The notes below the pieces were generated by a model that searched no databases, was not told the origin of the DNA, and worked only from the letters and a program-made list of their open reading frames with translations. Below, piece by piece: positions 1-14,290 of a stretch of 64,000 nucleotides of DNA. Source of the stretch: Aquila chrysaetos chrysaetos (lineage: Eukaryota > Chordata > Aves > Accipitriformes > Accipitridae); contig NC_044029.1 in the NCBI RefSeq assembly GCF_900496995.4, forward strand, positions 16,864,001 to 16,928,000, given 5' to 3'. Both the position numbers and the translations under genes were made by a program. Within the stretch, counting starts at the first letter, position 1, and every line of letters starts with the position of its first letter.

Positions 1-2133
1 ATACTACTGAGAGAACAGTACAATGATCCAAAATAAGTTTGGTGGGTTTTCGTTTGGGTTTTTTTGACAGCTACTATGTAAAATGAAACAAAAATTAAAC
101 AAAATTAAATAAAAGTTTTATTCTTAATAAATGTGCAGTGACACTTCATACAAGCCATACTAAAGTACCATCTGGTCATATTCCCGCATGAAATTCATAG
201 CAAACTAAGACATTTGTTGTCTACCTTCAAACCACAGTAACTTAATTTAAAAAAAAAGCCACACAAAAAAACCGTAACCAACCAACACCAGAAAGCTGTG
301 GACTATACAATCTTGTTGACACTTCCTGCATATGCCAGTAGTATAAAAAGGCCTAATTCCCAAAACAAGCATGAATGTCATATAATTGTTACTTACAGGG
401 GAGTTAAACTTATCAAAATACTGAGCAATTTCAATGAAATATATCCAGAAACATTTTCTATTAGAAGGAATTATTTAAAATACAAAGATGAGGAACATGC
501 AATTACATACACTGCGTACTAAAGGCCATTATAAAACGTTGGGGTTTTCTTGAAGTTGGCTCTGACTCCTGGGATAGAGTCAAATGACTGAGATAAGACT
601 ACAGCCTTTATTCAGAAAATATGCAAGGAAGGTAATTTTCCGGTTTGTGCATCTGATTATATTGACATTGAAAAAAACAATGTATTTTAAGTTTAATTCC
701 CTGATACACCAGCACTATCTGACAATTTTAAATTTAAACACTCCAATTTTTTTTCCATAAGAAAACTGCTACCAAAAAGCAGAACACTTCTTTCATTGAG
801 CAAACATTTGACAAATTAATTCCCATGGATGATATCAACAATCACCAGCATCACCTCTCCCTATTCTGGTCCTACAAAATCATCATTGATATTAAATTGA
901 TATAGTCAGTACTCCCCAGGAAACTAACCAACTTTATTAACTCATCTCCTGGCTGGAAAATACCAGGCATGGCAGAAGAGGAAAATCAGTCCTCTATTGC
1001 ATACCTCACAACAGCAGTACTCCAAGTTCCATTTATTTGCCAGTAGGTACACCCAAGACCTCGCTAATAGCTACACTGAGACAGACACATGAAACACTTT
1101 TGCGAACAAATTCTTTTTTCGTAGATCAATGGGCAGACCACTTAAAAGGAGGAACTGAACAGTATAACCTTCGTAGCTAATGAACAATCAAGCATGGAGT
1201 AGGATTACTATGGAACAGTACACAACAAACACAGAAGAAGGTAATACACAAAACAGGTTCTCAAGCTGCCAAGTCCAGTGCACAAGATGTATTCTCTCTG
1301 CACTACTAAAGTCATTCTGAAAGAATCCTCAGAATTTACCCCACAAAATTCAATCTGTTCAAAAGATTCAGAAACATTTTCTACCCAAGAAACTACCCAA
1401 GGCTACCTACTTAGAGTACACAACTATTCACTTTTGGAGAGCTCAATCCTAGACAAAAAAAACCCACACACAATTATCTTGCAATACCTGCTTATATATG
1501 CCTAAGAAAAGCAGGTCACTACGTTTACAGTCCAGGCAGAAAGACTGAAGGCCAGAAGAGAGAACCACCAAAACACATGCTGCAGAACTAATAAGACAGA
1601 TATCTTCAATGGTGACATCTCAAAAATGGTTATCCTGATATTCCAGTTCAAAGAGTGAATATAGGAACAAGTAACAGAATAGAATCAATGTGAAAAAAAC
1701 AAACTTTTAAATCCATTTTCTGAAGGAGGCTAACCCTTGCTCTTCTATGGCACTAAGTAAGATCCTGGTGTTTCAAGTCAATCATCTCTTACCAGCTGTC
1801 TTTCAAGGTTGAGAAGCCAAATGGTAACAGTAAGAGACAAACTGATATATTTAGTCTCAAAACTTAGACCACAATTCTTCCTCATAGCTCTACAACACAA
1901 ATTATGTAACATTCTCTTAGTATATAAAGCAACGAGCATGCCACAGCCAAATCTTGTAATCCTAGTGACATTTCCCAAGATGAAAAAAAAAAAAAAATCA
2001 AAACCTTAGAGTTTCAAGAATTACATTAATCTCATGCAAAACATCTGAAACTGCATCCTTCTGAACGAATCTATATTGTTTTTATACAATCATTTGACAG
2101 ACTAAAATCTCAATATTAAGTGGTTTTACTTAC
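1..2133 (-). other. LEMD3: LEMD3 intron 2 (part)
   Basis: This is the sequence downstream of exon 2 on the minus strand. No segment matches the expected next part of LEMD3 (the region with the LYKLH-type motif), so the intron appears to run off the left edge. One exon-like stretch at 397-457 was examined and rejected. Nothing else is recognisable. Confidence 0.6.
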
Positions 2134-2168
2134 TTTTATTTTTAGTTCTTCACTGAAGGGATTCTTGA
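2134..2168 (-). CDS. LEMD3: LEMD3 coding exon 2 (35 bases)
   Basis: On the minus strand a polypyrimidine tract ending TTTTTTTGACAG precedes 35 bases that are followed directly by GTAAGT. Joined to the last base of exon 1, it reads IKNPFSEELKIK with no stop. It keeps the phase 1 entry required by exon 1 and leaves in phase 0. The NPF core aligns with the segment that follows the first membrane span in human LEMD3 as I recall it (an IENPFGE-type motif). This would place residues 513-524 on the nucleoplasmic or lumenal side just after the first transmembrane helix. The next exon was not found between 1 and 2133. The main doubt is the short length; the phase, the splice sites and the NPF match all agree. 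Confidence 0.78.
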
Positions 2169-5100
2169 CTGTCAAAAAAAGAGAAAAAAATTAATTCATT
2201 CTAGAGTCTGAAAATACTAAAAAGGTATACCAGCACTGTAGCTTTATGACAACATTGTAATCTTTAGATAAAAACAAACAAGTCCATAATGTGACAAATA
2301 ACAATTAGACAGCTATTAACCTTTGACTTAACTCTGCATTTGATAATGCACTATACTAGCATTTAGGTTAAAGCAGTATCTTGTATATTTGCAAATTTCA
2401 CAGCTATTTCCATGCAAACAAAACCATGCTTGCCATTTGCCAAACTCTTGCTTTAAAGATGTCAATGTAATTGAGTCCTAATTTGAAGGTTTTATATTTT
2501 TTAGTGTCTAGTTTAAAAAAGTAAAACTACTTTTTTTACTAAGCAATAATCCATACAACACAAAGCTGTACAACTCATCAGCATTTTCTGTTTTGACAAG
2601 AGTAAGAGATGACACTGACAGCTCAGATGAAAAGTGCAGTGTGACTAAATGACCATTCCTTCCCTTCTAAACAAAACACTTTCCAGAGCTCCTAAAAGCA
2701 TAACTTTATCTATTATATTCCTCTTGGCTACAAAAATATATTCTTCAAGGAAGAGAAGTTGAAATCAGACAAGTAATTTGTGCTATGCTTCCACTTAAAG
2801 ACCAACCAGCTGGTAACTGAAAAGGAAGCAATCACCATTAAAGCATATTGTTTTGCCTTTCTAATCTGCACACTCTTCACCCACAGTTTGAGCTCATACA
2901 GATATTAACAGTTCTATGTGCTATTCAAACAAGAAATGAAGCTTCTACTGACCATAGTTCACCAAGCACAAAAGCAAAAGAAAAGAAAAATCTATCTTGG
3001 GAAACCCGACACAAAATTGAAGGTCTAGGTTGTAAATGTCATCACACTGATGTTGAAAGTACACCAAGAACAGGTAGCACTTGAAAGGGCACACTGCTCC
3101 ATATACAGTTCTACAAAAAGTAGTTCTTCCAAAAGAAAAAGAGTACTTTCCATTACTTTTAAGTCTGATGCATTTGCATAGAGAATCTGGAAGAAATCTC
3201 AGTCTGGGAAGAATTTCATGCATTTTGAAATCCTGCAGTTCAACCTTCTATACCAAGGCATAGTAAAAAACAAGTACCATCTTAAATAGTGTCCAAAATA
3301 CTTAATTACACACACACCCCCCAGATATTGCAGCTGTTCACACTGCATTTCTGCTTGCATCTGAAGATAACTCAGCAACAGCCTCTGACAGTGTTATCAA
3401 TGTGACTTCTTATAAGGCACTCCCATGCATAAAGATATTCACAAAACATCAGGAGTTGCCTCCCCAACAGTCAGCTGATTGACAGTATCTTGACTCCTGA
3501 ACCATAACCATGATTATTAAGCTGATCAGTTAATTTAGTTATAAAGGGGAAAAATAAGAGAAATAAAGGTGGACACACTAGATCAAATTCATGGCAAGAT
3601 TTCTCATTTAGGAGAAATGGAGAATGCAAAAGAAACTAAGAACCAACTTATAAACCAGGGATCCCCTAACCTTTGCCAAGCATAATCGTATCTGGATGAC
3701 TAATTGAAAAAAAAATAATAGATTTTATAAACAGAAAAATGAATTGTTTGTAAAACAATGTAATTTTTATTACCTGCACAAACTTCCATGGAGCTCTTGG
3801 CAGCAGCCAGATGCTGACTCGCTTCACCTTATTTTTGAAAGGCAAGTTTCAAGTGGGAATGACTACCATTTCATTGCTCCTACATGTAGCAATGGTAAGG
3901 AACACCTTTCTACAATTACAACCAATAAATGATGTATAAAACAGTGGGGCAATGAAAATGTTTTCTGTGTGAAAAAGAAAACTTGACTCTCTGAAACTTT
4001 GCAAACAACGGTTTGTCGATGTGCCTGAGCTCAGAAGAAAATTAAGCATGCTACCTACCCAACAGCAAGCAGCACTTTAACTTCCTCTGACACAGCAAAT
4101 GGGAAAAAAAAAAAAAAATACAAACCCACCCAAACACAGGGACAGGTTTTCACAGACATCCAAGTACTTGATTCAGATATCAGATTAATTAAAACTGATA
4201 GAAGCAGATGATGTTCAAGTACTCTTGTAAACCAAGCCCTATATCGCTTCCATGATTCATTCCATAGGTGCAAATTCTCAGACACTGCCTACTAGATTAT
4301 CAAGCTACCAACTTGACAAAGCTTGTATGTATTTCATTCATTAACTCAGCAGAACATTCCCAGTACACTAAACTTGTAATCTAAATAGCCTAAAATAGGA
4401 TTAGAGAAACACAGCCAAGGCTCTAGATGACTGCCAACCTCCCAGTTTGATCGTTAGTTATCCAGACAGGATAATTATGTAATCATGGTCTCTTCCCAAG
4501 GTCAATCTTATTGAGCATACGTGAAATCTTGATTATATGGTTTTAGATTGGAGGGGGTAGGGGAAGGGGGGTGGGGCATGAGACACAACCGTGTACATAT
4601 TTCAGTATACGCAACATATATTTTAGCACTGACGAAACCCACAGAACAAACAAATGCAGTACTTCCATGCCTGCAAAGGTGCAAACTGAAAACTGTCAGC
4701 TGCAATTCTACATACACTAGAACGGTACAGCAATTAAGTGAAGGCAATGGTGGTGCTATACTCAGATCTTCCCTGTATCACAATCCCAGTGTAAAGTCAA
4801 TCCCACATGTGAGCAACTTCATATTTGGACAAATTAAAACATTGAATTTACAAAGCAATCCAGATCAGTCAATGTTTGCCTCTCCTTCACAAATACATAG
4901 TGGTTAAAGTGACCAAAAAAAAGGGCTCTCCTTCAAAATTATCTATCACAAAAATTTAAAAATCCTTGTAAATCATTATTTTAACTCACACTATAGGATT
5001 TCCATGAAATGCCTCTGAAGTTAGTGATTTTATGGCAAGTTAATGAGTAGGTGAGATACATTTTATATAAGAAGTTAATATAGTTTAGAAAGCTTAATGC

Positions 5101-8100
5101 CTTAACAGCCAAGTATGTTAAATGCAACTGCAGCAATTTATCAGCTGCATATGCAATTAACAACTGTTAATCAATCTGCATCTATTTACCACATAACCTT
5201 GATTAACTTGAGTTAATAAGGCCACTCCTTAACTACTTCAGTAATTCCTCTGTTCTGAATCCACCCTTCTTTCTTTTGTCCAGGATCTAAGCTCTTAGCA
5301 AATCCTCCCACTTGCTCCAGCCACAGATGTTAAAGTTTTCATCTACTCCACCACATTTAAGGTATTTCAATATATTACGTCAACATTATTGGTTCAAAAG
5401 GTTTCCTGAGAGTTCATACAATAGATAAGTATAGTTTTAAGGTAACAAGTTCTTGTTCTACCAAACTAAGCATTAATTTAGTAACTAATTACTGAGTTTC
5501 TTATGTGAAGCTATCATACTTCCCAGGCTCCTCCTCAATAAGGGTTCAAGACCTGTACCATAGAGCAACAATTACCAGCCTTGAAAGTAGTCTATCAAGC
5601 TCACGTTTCTATAACCTTCAAAGAACAAGTTCTCATCTACCTATACTATAAAGCTAAAAACTATCAAGATCATTTTCTAAAACAGGAATCTCCTGACTGA
5701 TGTCCCAGGGGCTCTTCTCTCCTGATTAGCCAACCAACCAACAACCACATCCACTGCCCTCAAAAAAGGAGGGATGCAACAAACTACCTGGACACGGCAA
5801 TTTCATTAGCCATTAGAACTCCCCAGACAGCACCAAAACTGAGAAGCATGGCAGTTTTACTCGGCCACATATGAATACTAGCTGCAGGATAAAAAAGCAA
5901 GCGTATTCTCATGGAAGAAAAACCTCAAAAACTTGACAAAGGTAACTGTACCAACTTGCCTGAAACACTATAATAGCTAAACATTTTGCATGAAAGTTTG
6001 ATACACTGGGAGAAGAGCTTTATTCCTGGTAAGGTGTAATGATAATAGGATTCTTTGGCCAGACCTGGAAGGAAACAAAAAGTAAGCACACTAAGGGTCA
6101 TCATCTTCACATGAAACTTGATTGCAGAACAGGAAGGGATATGCTATTTAAATTCCATTTTTAATAAATGATCTTATTTAAATGCTAGTTAATCAAGAAC
6201 AAGACGATAAGATTACCAAAAAGCCTGCAAAAGAAATCAAAGCAGCATGCAAATACTGTTCTGGTTAACTGAAAAAACTACTAATGACCCTTAGAAGTAA
6301 CTAATTTACACATGTTACTGTTGGGACAAGCTGTAAATGTTGACAACTTACTAGAATTCCTCAGAATGGCAGAACTGGTCAGTCTCAAGTAACAAAGGGT
6401 CACAGCACAGCTCCAAAGCATTCCAACTAGAACCATCAACACAAATGCATGTACCAAGCCATCTCACAGAGATGCTCAACTTTAGGAATACAAGCACAGT
6501 CAGTGTCAACATACAAGGTTAATTTTTGCAAGACTACAGAAGCTTTCATCTTTAAAGTAACAATAAAACCACTCACCACCACCCCCCATTTTCCTCCCTA
6601 ATACATTGGTAACAATTGCAGACATAGTATTTAGTTTTCTTCAGCAAGACAAACAGGGAGCACAAAGTGGGATTTCTCTTTTTCAAAGCATGGTTTAACA
6701 GACATGAAGTTGCAGTCTAATTGCAGACATTCATGAGCACACAAGTCAGCTTTTATAGAGCCTTACTAGTACAAGTTCCAAAGACTGACATAGCTTCACA
6801 GGCAGTCATACCTAGAAAGAAGACATGCACAAATAAAAATACCCTTGCTTAGGATATATGCTAGAACTGTATCACTAACATGGTACCAAAATAAGGGATC
6901 CAGTTACCTTCCGCTCACCAAATTAGGATGCCAAAAGGTAGCTAGCTAATCCTTCCACTACTGCTATCTCCTAGATGCTGTGGTACTTTGCCCCAAACAG
7001 TGTTGCCATTCTTGCAGTTTCAGTATTCAATACACTTCAACAGATAACATCAATACTGAAGCATGAAGGAACAGTCCCACCAGGACAAACCAGGATTCAA
7101 CTAGCCCAGAATCCTGCCTCCAGCAGCAGCAAGAAGTTTTACTCTTTTCAGAGACACCTGTCCCTAACTGGAGGGGGGAAATCAACAGAACAAAAGTGGC
7201 AAAAATGAGTGTCAGAGCGTAAGAATATAAAGTATATGCTGACATTTCAACAGAATATTCTCCCAGTCATAAAAAAATTTGCACCTCAGAAGCTTCCTGA
7301 GACAGGCAGAAGTGGCTTTCCCCCCCAAGTTATCAACTCCAATGTATTTTTCCCTACCAATTTGTCTAGTCCCACATTAACCCCAAGCAAGCTTTTAACT
7401 TCAGCAACATATGGTCACAGAGTTCCATAACTTAAATGTGCATGTGTGAAAAACCAGTTTCTCTGCTTACTCTGAACTTGCCACTTGTTAACTTGAGAAA
7501 CTCCTCCTTGTATTAGAGGAGATAGTGAGTAATCAGACCCTATTCACCCTCTCCATAATCCTCATGCCTTTACTTCATTCCTCAGTCTCTTCCTTGGTCC
7601 TCACTCTTCCACACTTGAGTCCTATTCCTCCTTGCTATGAAAGCCATACTATGCTTTTGATCATATTGCTACTCTCTGAACTGTTTTGTAGCTCTGCTAT
7701 GAGCTTTCTGAGGTTGGAGACCACAGTCGGACACTATTCAAAATAAAGGAGCACCATGGATTATTAGTGCCATACTGATACTCTCAAATATATCCTCTCA
7801 TATATACTTTGTTATCAATTCCTTTCATAAAAAATAGAAAATCCTACCATTGTGTTTCCTTCTTGACCACTACAGAGTATTAAGCTAACATTTTTAACAG
7901 AGTCATTGTAATGCCATAATCTATTTCTGAACGTACAGATAATTTGATTTTATAAACAAAAAAGCGACTTTCCAATGCAACTTCCAGGAGCTGCAAAGCC
8001 ACAGCTGCAGAAACAAGAATGATCCCAATTAACCTGTAAGCACTTAATTTTTCAATGTGGTGATACCAGAAGTGCCAAATACCATCCACACAAGGATTCA

Positions 8101-8319
8101 GAGACTGTACACTGCAACACACACTTCCAAGTTAGCCACTTGGAATCAGAATCAATGTTCCTCCCTGCAAACAGAAAAGTACTTTTCTCCTCACCACCCA
8201 CCATGCCACAAGCAGACTAATCCCAAAACAGAAGCAGTATTTTTTCCAAAATTTGTCCTGTAAAGGTATGTTCAGTAAGTGGATAACCTAATACTTTCCA
8301 TTAGAATTTTTTCTTTGTC

Positions 8320-8344
8320 AAAAAAAAAAAAAAAAAAAAAAAAA
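8320..8344. repeat. Poly-A run of 25 bases
   Basis: An uninterrupted run of 25 A on the plus strand inside LEMD3 intron 1. The flanking sequence is not recognisable as a retrotransposed gene, so it is recorded only as a homopolymer. Confidence 0.9.
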
Positions 8345-11300
8345 TTAGCTGGATAATGTGTTGTTAACAGCAGAAGCAACAATACTGGAAGCACTGCTAC
8401 CCAAAATGGGCCTTTAGCCCAGCTTTTTTCTACACAACCTTGGAAACAAGTTCTCAATAATTTTACAATCCAGGTACTTTTAACATCAACAATCAGATCT
8501 GTAACTTTTTTTCTCTAAGTTTGGGGTCAAGTAATGATTCCACCCAGTGACATACTGTGTATGTGTCAAGGACAATTCTAACATGCTGTCTCTTAAAGCT
8601 CCTAAACCTTAAAATGCCAGGAAAAAAAAAAAAACCAAACAAATAAGTTATTACAGGAAATAAATTATTCCAGAGCTCCATCTTTCAAACAGCTTAAATA
8701 AAATAATCCTGCCTTTATTCTCCTCTTTGCAATTACTCAACACTAAAAACAAATGAGCAGCTTTGCATGACCTCCATCTCCAGATTATGCTAATTCAGGT
8801 AGAAGCCACTTTGAATCAGTAGGCTAAGTCTCTGTGCTTTGATATTAAGACACCAAGTCATATGTCAAGCTGAGCAATTCCTTCACTACAGATCTTCTTT
8901 GTGTGCTTTGGAAAAAGTTTTTATAGTTCTAAATCAGTACACCATTACAGTTTGAATCGTCCTTGGCCATACCAATTTTGAATGGCAGCACAATCTACCA
9001 CAGGGATTTGAGAATTCTAAAAAAACCTAAATCTTTCCTTAACATCAAGTCAGTTTTTCAACTTCCTCAGTTTAGAGAGCTTTTAATGCTCATTCTTCCC
9101 CAGTATCATTTGAATTCATTCTGTTTGTCAATAGGTGATATAAGCGTTGATGATATAACTAAATTATTTCATAATCTCTTTTTTGACAAAACCCACCTCT
9201 AAAAGAATTAAAACTATCATATTTGGGATAGACATTTCAGTTCAGACACATTCTCTTTCAGCCCTGAAAATATCAGTCTTCATTATTGTAAGTAAAAGGG
9301 TAAGAAATACCAGAATTTCTCTTTGGAGCTCTTCACTGCTTCTTAAAAAAACCTCTCCATATTTTAGCTGTATCACCCTTTCTAAAAATGCTTAAATCTA
9401 GTCCTGCCTATTTAAATACTGGTTAGAAAAGACCTGAATGTTGAAAGATGCTCTCAAGAGTCCTGTCAATTCGGTCCATATTTAAGAAGAGACACTAAAG
9501 TTTTGGGAGAGCTTCTCACCAGATTATTCAGTTTCACTAGGATAAAAATACTTGTTTCATTCTAGTACCTGTATTAATGACTGAAAACCTAGAATAAATT
9601 TTGTGCTTAAAAGATTAAAGTAAAATATTTTAATCTGTGTAGTGCCTGTAGATATCCCAGTACTGTGAAACTGAAAGAATAGTTGGTTCTAAGTCAGTTC
9701 TTCAGAACATCACCTTTTTTAAGCAAAAAGCCTTATAAAATAAATCCAGAACTGAAAGCTGCCAAAACATCAGAGCTGACTTCAGAAGTTTTCACTATAT
9801 TATTGCCACATTCACTCCATGAATACTGCTGCCAGCTAGAATCTACCGCATCAAAGTGCCCATTCCAAACAGAGATGATACCTCAAACTAACACCTACAA
9901 ATACTAACAGAGAGGCTGCCTTTCCTTCTTTCTGGTCTCCCATTTCCTAAAGATCACCATCAACCACAGCAAGACTCAGGGAAGAAAAACACCTACAGAG
10001 CTATAGTACAGACACTGCTTGTTTCAAAAGCAAGAATGTGCAACCTGCCTGTACATATGAAAAAACCATGGAAGTTCACTTTTTCTACTAGCAGACCCTG
10101 TGAAAATAACTGTATGCAATATATGAAGGAACAGGTAAATGAGCCCAAACAAGAACCAATGCAGCCACACCAAGAAACAGAACAAGCTTGAGAACACTAT
10201 TGGCAAGAAAACAAAACTGCATTTTCATTCCCCAACTCGAGGGAAATTAACCAGACAGGTTAAGAAATTTGGGCAGAAAAGGCTCAGGCAGTGTTTCATA
10301 CCCCTAACTCAGGAGTGGGGGGTGTCATCAGAAGTAGCAAGTGCCAGTCACCAAACACTCCAGACTGTACTTCCAGTGGCTACGCCCACCCAGGAACTGG
10401 TTTTCACCCCAAATTCTATCTCCCCTATGCCTCCATTAATCTCAGTGAAGCATACTCAGTACAAGAGCACACTTAGGCAAGAGCACATTAAGCTGCTTGG
10501 TTATTTACAACATCATTTTTCATTATCTGTATTTGGGGAAAGGTAAAACAATTCTTACAATGAAGTATTCTCTTCTCCAGTTTTATTTTCTACCAATGTA
10601 AGGAAATGGTTTATAGCAACGGAATTTGCACACAGCCCCTTTTACATTATATTACAAAACATTACATTTCAATGAAGAAACAGCTGTCTCTGTTCTATAA
10701 GGAAAAATGGCTCAGAAGTGCATTTGCCATGCATTGTACAATTAGGTAATATTACATTCCTTGCACACATATACACACAGTCTCCATTATAGGCTAGTGT
10801 TTAAATGTTTTTTCTTAAAGAAAAAACCCAACACACTAAGACTGCTTTTATCAGCAGTTGCAAAACATCACCAGGAGAAACGTTAAGACTGAAGACACCT
10901 ACCCGCATTTTACAATGGGTAGAGAATACCTTCACTTGCAAGAGAACTGGAATAGGCTTCTGAAATAGCTCTTCTCCCTTCCTCTGTGCTCCTTCCCAAA
11001 TATTTTAGGTTCTTATACTTTAAGGTCAAAAAACACCCATGACTTCAATAAATGAACACAAATGAAAAAAAAACCCACAAAGATATTCAGAAGCAGGGGA
11101 AACTCCACCTTGAAAATATGGCAACACCAGCAGCTCCATGTTAAATTAGGAAGTGGTCTGCTTCCCTCAAACTCCAAAGTTGAAGATGGAAAACAAACTC
11201 ATAAAGCAAGTGTTATTAAAACACAGAGGGTTTAAGAATCAATGTGAATCTGCAATTAAATATTAAATCTACTGTCATTGCCATGGGGCCCAGGCTGGAT

Positions 11301-14188
11301 AGAAACACTCCTGTGATCTCGTACAAGCAGGAAGGATTCCTGTAAAAATACCCACTTATAACCTCTCCTTCCAGGCAGACTTCAGTTACAAAGTATTAGT
11401 AATATACTATAATAGTATGAACAGTTTACAGCATCCAAAGATAACATTCAAATGGAGAACACTAACAGGAGAACTCTGAAGAGAGACCCTCAATCATGAC
11501 AGCAAATGCACTAACAAAGTCAAGATAAAGATCACATAGGGATTTTTCATACTTAAAACTGGGCTTCTGCTGTGCCTCTGTCCTTTTAACCATTCAGCGC
11601 ACATTGGTCTATCACTGCTTGCTGCACCAAGAGCAGGAGAACTACCGAACAATGATCAATACAAAGCCTGAACACGGCAGTAAAACTCTGAAAACAGGTG
11701 CCCTAGTGTATCCTAAGGAGAAAAAAGAGCTTACTCTATGCAAGACATACAGAGGTAGCTGCTAGCAGGTCTCCTGTGATGACAAAGATGAGCTTTCACA
11801 GAGGAAGGAGCAGCCAGCTTACCACAAGTATCCATATTAGCTAAATAGAAGAAGGAAAACTGCCCACCACACATAGCAGAAGTTTGCAGAGCTCAAAACC
11901 AGGATGAGCGCAGCAGTAATTCAAGACATAATACCACTTGACTGGAAGTGAGTAAAAGTAGGCAGTATTCAGCAACTTCCGTTTTTACTCAGCTGGACTA
12001 AGACTCTGAAGAGTTGGCTAACCTTCCAGGCTGTCCACCATACCAGCTGCATTTTGTTTGATAGCAGAAACTGGCTGGTTCAAATCAAAATTATTATCTG
12101 AAGGGAACAACTGGACTACCACACAGCTATACATCACCATTATCCTTATACACATGCCTTGCCATGGCTCCTATACTCAGCTGAAGAGTCTGCTTGAACT
12201 AAGGCTTCCAATATTGTTATCATAATTGTTTATTAATTAAACAGGTTATGCCTATTAGTTAAAGGGTTACATCATCAGCTCATAGGTTAAGCTGACGCAT
12301 CTTCTAGCAGTACTGTGTGCACTTCTCCTGAGCCAGGTGGATCTAGAGAGAATAAAGAACCTATCTTGGCAAGAAACTCATCTGCTGTACAGAAACAGCA
12401 AAAAAAGAGGATGGAAAGGAAGAACAAGTGACTCTTACTGAGATATCAAACACCGGGGACAATAAAACCTTACCACACCATTGACTATTTGTAGATACAT
12501 GAAAACTCTGTAGTATGTAAGTCACTACTACTTAGTAGTACAAAGCTAGGTGCTTGTACAAAACAAGATCTGAACTCTCCTTCCTCAAACCATTTATGTC
12601 ATGCTTAAGGAAGTATAGCTGGCCATATAGCTAACAGTTTGATGCCAGGGTTTGTCTAAGAAGCTCAGTACATTCCCATCTCCTGAATGGCAAAGGACGT
12701 CACATGCTAATTCATTCCCTTACAGAAGGGATACGCAGACTCTGTTTGGCCTTTGGTCCTCAAATCACCATGACCAGGTCTGCTACTTTCATGCAATTTC
12801 CCTCCACAGTTTGCTCTTCCTCCAAAGGAATTACTTTAATACTACACATCCTATAGAGAGGAATAAAACAAGTCTGGATTTAACATCCCATTGTTTTTTT
12901 TTCCCCTACTTCATGTGCACTTGTACTCAATCTGCACATTTTTGTTGTTAGTTCATAAGCAGCAACTGTAGCTGAAGGTCAAGAGAAAGAATACAGTAAA
13001 GTTATAAATCAAAAAATGCATTAGCCATTGCATTATCCAATGCCAAAGTACATAGACACATTAGTGCTCAATATAAACAAGCTAAAAAAAACATCTACAG
13101 CATTTCTGCAGGGAGTACCACCTTTGATGGAAGTCAAACTTTGAACAGACACTGGTCATAATACACCTAGGATCACCAAGTCAGACTGTGCATATACATC
13201 TGCCCATTCTGAATGAATGAGCTCTCAGGAGTACTTAAAAGGCTGGTATTTCTGGTTTTCAATGAGAAATGAAAAACAACTAGCTCAAAGGACACTGCAC
13301 AGACAGTACAACAGTATGGCTCTTTCAGATGTTCTCAACACTCCATTTTATTTTTTTTCCTAAGTTTATAGCAAACACATGTTCATTTTGATATTATTCA
13401 CAAAATATGAAGTACCCAAACATGAATATATCCTTTAGATACAGCTCAGATTACCCATTTCCCACAGTGATTTAGGAACACCTTTATCCAAAACTGCTTT
13501 TGCATAAGCAGTACTTCACATGCTTACAGATAAGAGAAACAAAACCCCAAAACAAGTAGTGAGACTAGTTCCTTCTCCAGAAGGAAACCTGCATCTCTAA
13601 CCTCATTTTGTCAGGTAGACAAAGTCTCCCCAAGACAGCACAAAGTTCCTTTGACAAAAAAAAAAACAAAACAAACAAAAAAAACCCCCACACCTTTCCA
13701 GCTTTTTCCTTGAAACACACTATGCCTCTCACCTCCAGAAGCTTCCTTGGTTCATACATCAGGTGCAAACCAATACAAAACCAGACTAAGATGAACCTGA
13801 CATCACACTCTCCTCTTCTTTTCAAGATCCCACCAAGGAATTTCGTAAATCATTTTCTCTTATTTACAAAGTAACAGTAAACTCTTTCCAAGGAATTTGC
13901 AAGAATGAGAAACTGCACAAGCAAGACTGCCAGACAGGCCCCTCCCCAATCATTCGGTTTGACTGTGGATTTCCATAGCCTGAGTGAGGCCTCTCAGGGG
14001 TTTGTCACACATGCACCACCCAGTCTGTCACTCAAAAAAATTAACAAATACCCTCTTTGGTGGTCTGAAGCATACACCTGAAAAAGAACAAACAGCCCAC
14101 TGAACTTTTAGATATAGGTCAAATGCCAGAGACGAACAGAAAATTTCATGATGAATGTTTTACCATTTCCCAGAAAATATCCTGCGAA

Positions 14189-14290
14189 TTAAAAAAAAAA
14201 CCAAACCACCACACACCACAACCAAGAGCTGTTTCAGGCAACACTAACACAAAAAAAACAAAACAAAAAAACCAACCAAACCACACAACT
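14189..14290. repeat. A/C-rich simple sequence
   Basis: A-runs alternate with CCAAACC and CACACC-type units across about 100 bases within LEMD3 intron 1. A shorter relative lies at 13654-13695. Low-complexity DNA with no coding signal. Confidence 0.6.

Noticed and set aside
397..457. Exon-like minus-strand stretch with a CTAATAG acceptor and GTAAGT donor
   Set aside because: In the phase 0 frame required after LEMD3 exon 2 it contains a TGA stop, and its other frames do not resemble LEMD3.
7880..8122. 80-codon minus-strand ORF with a hydrophobic LIGIILVSAAVALQL segment
   Set aside because: It does not match LEMD3 membrane segments or any family I recognise; length and composition fit chance.
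8320..8344. A25 run as the tail of a processed pseudogene
   Set aside because: No gene-derived sequence is recognisable on either side and no flanking direct repeat is evident.
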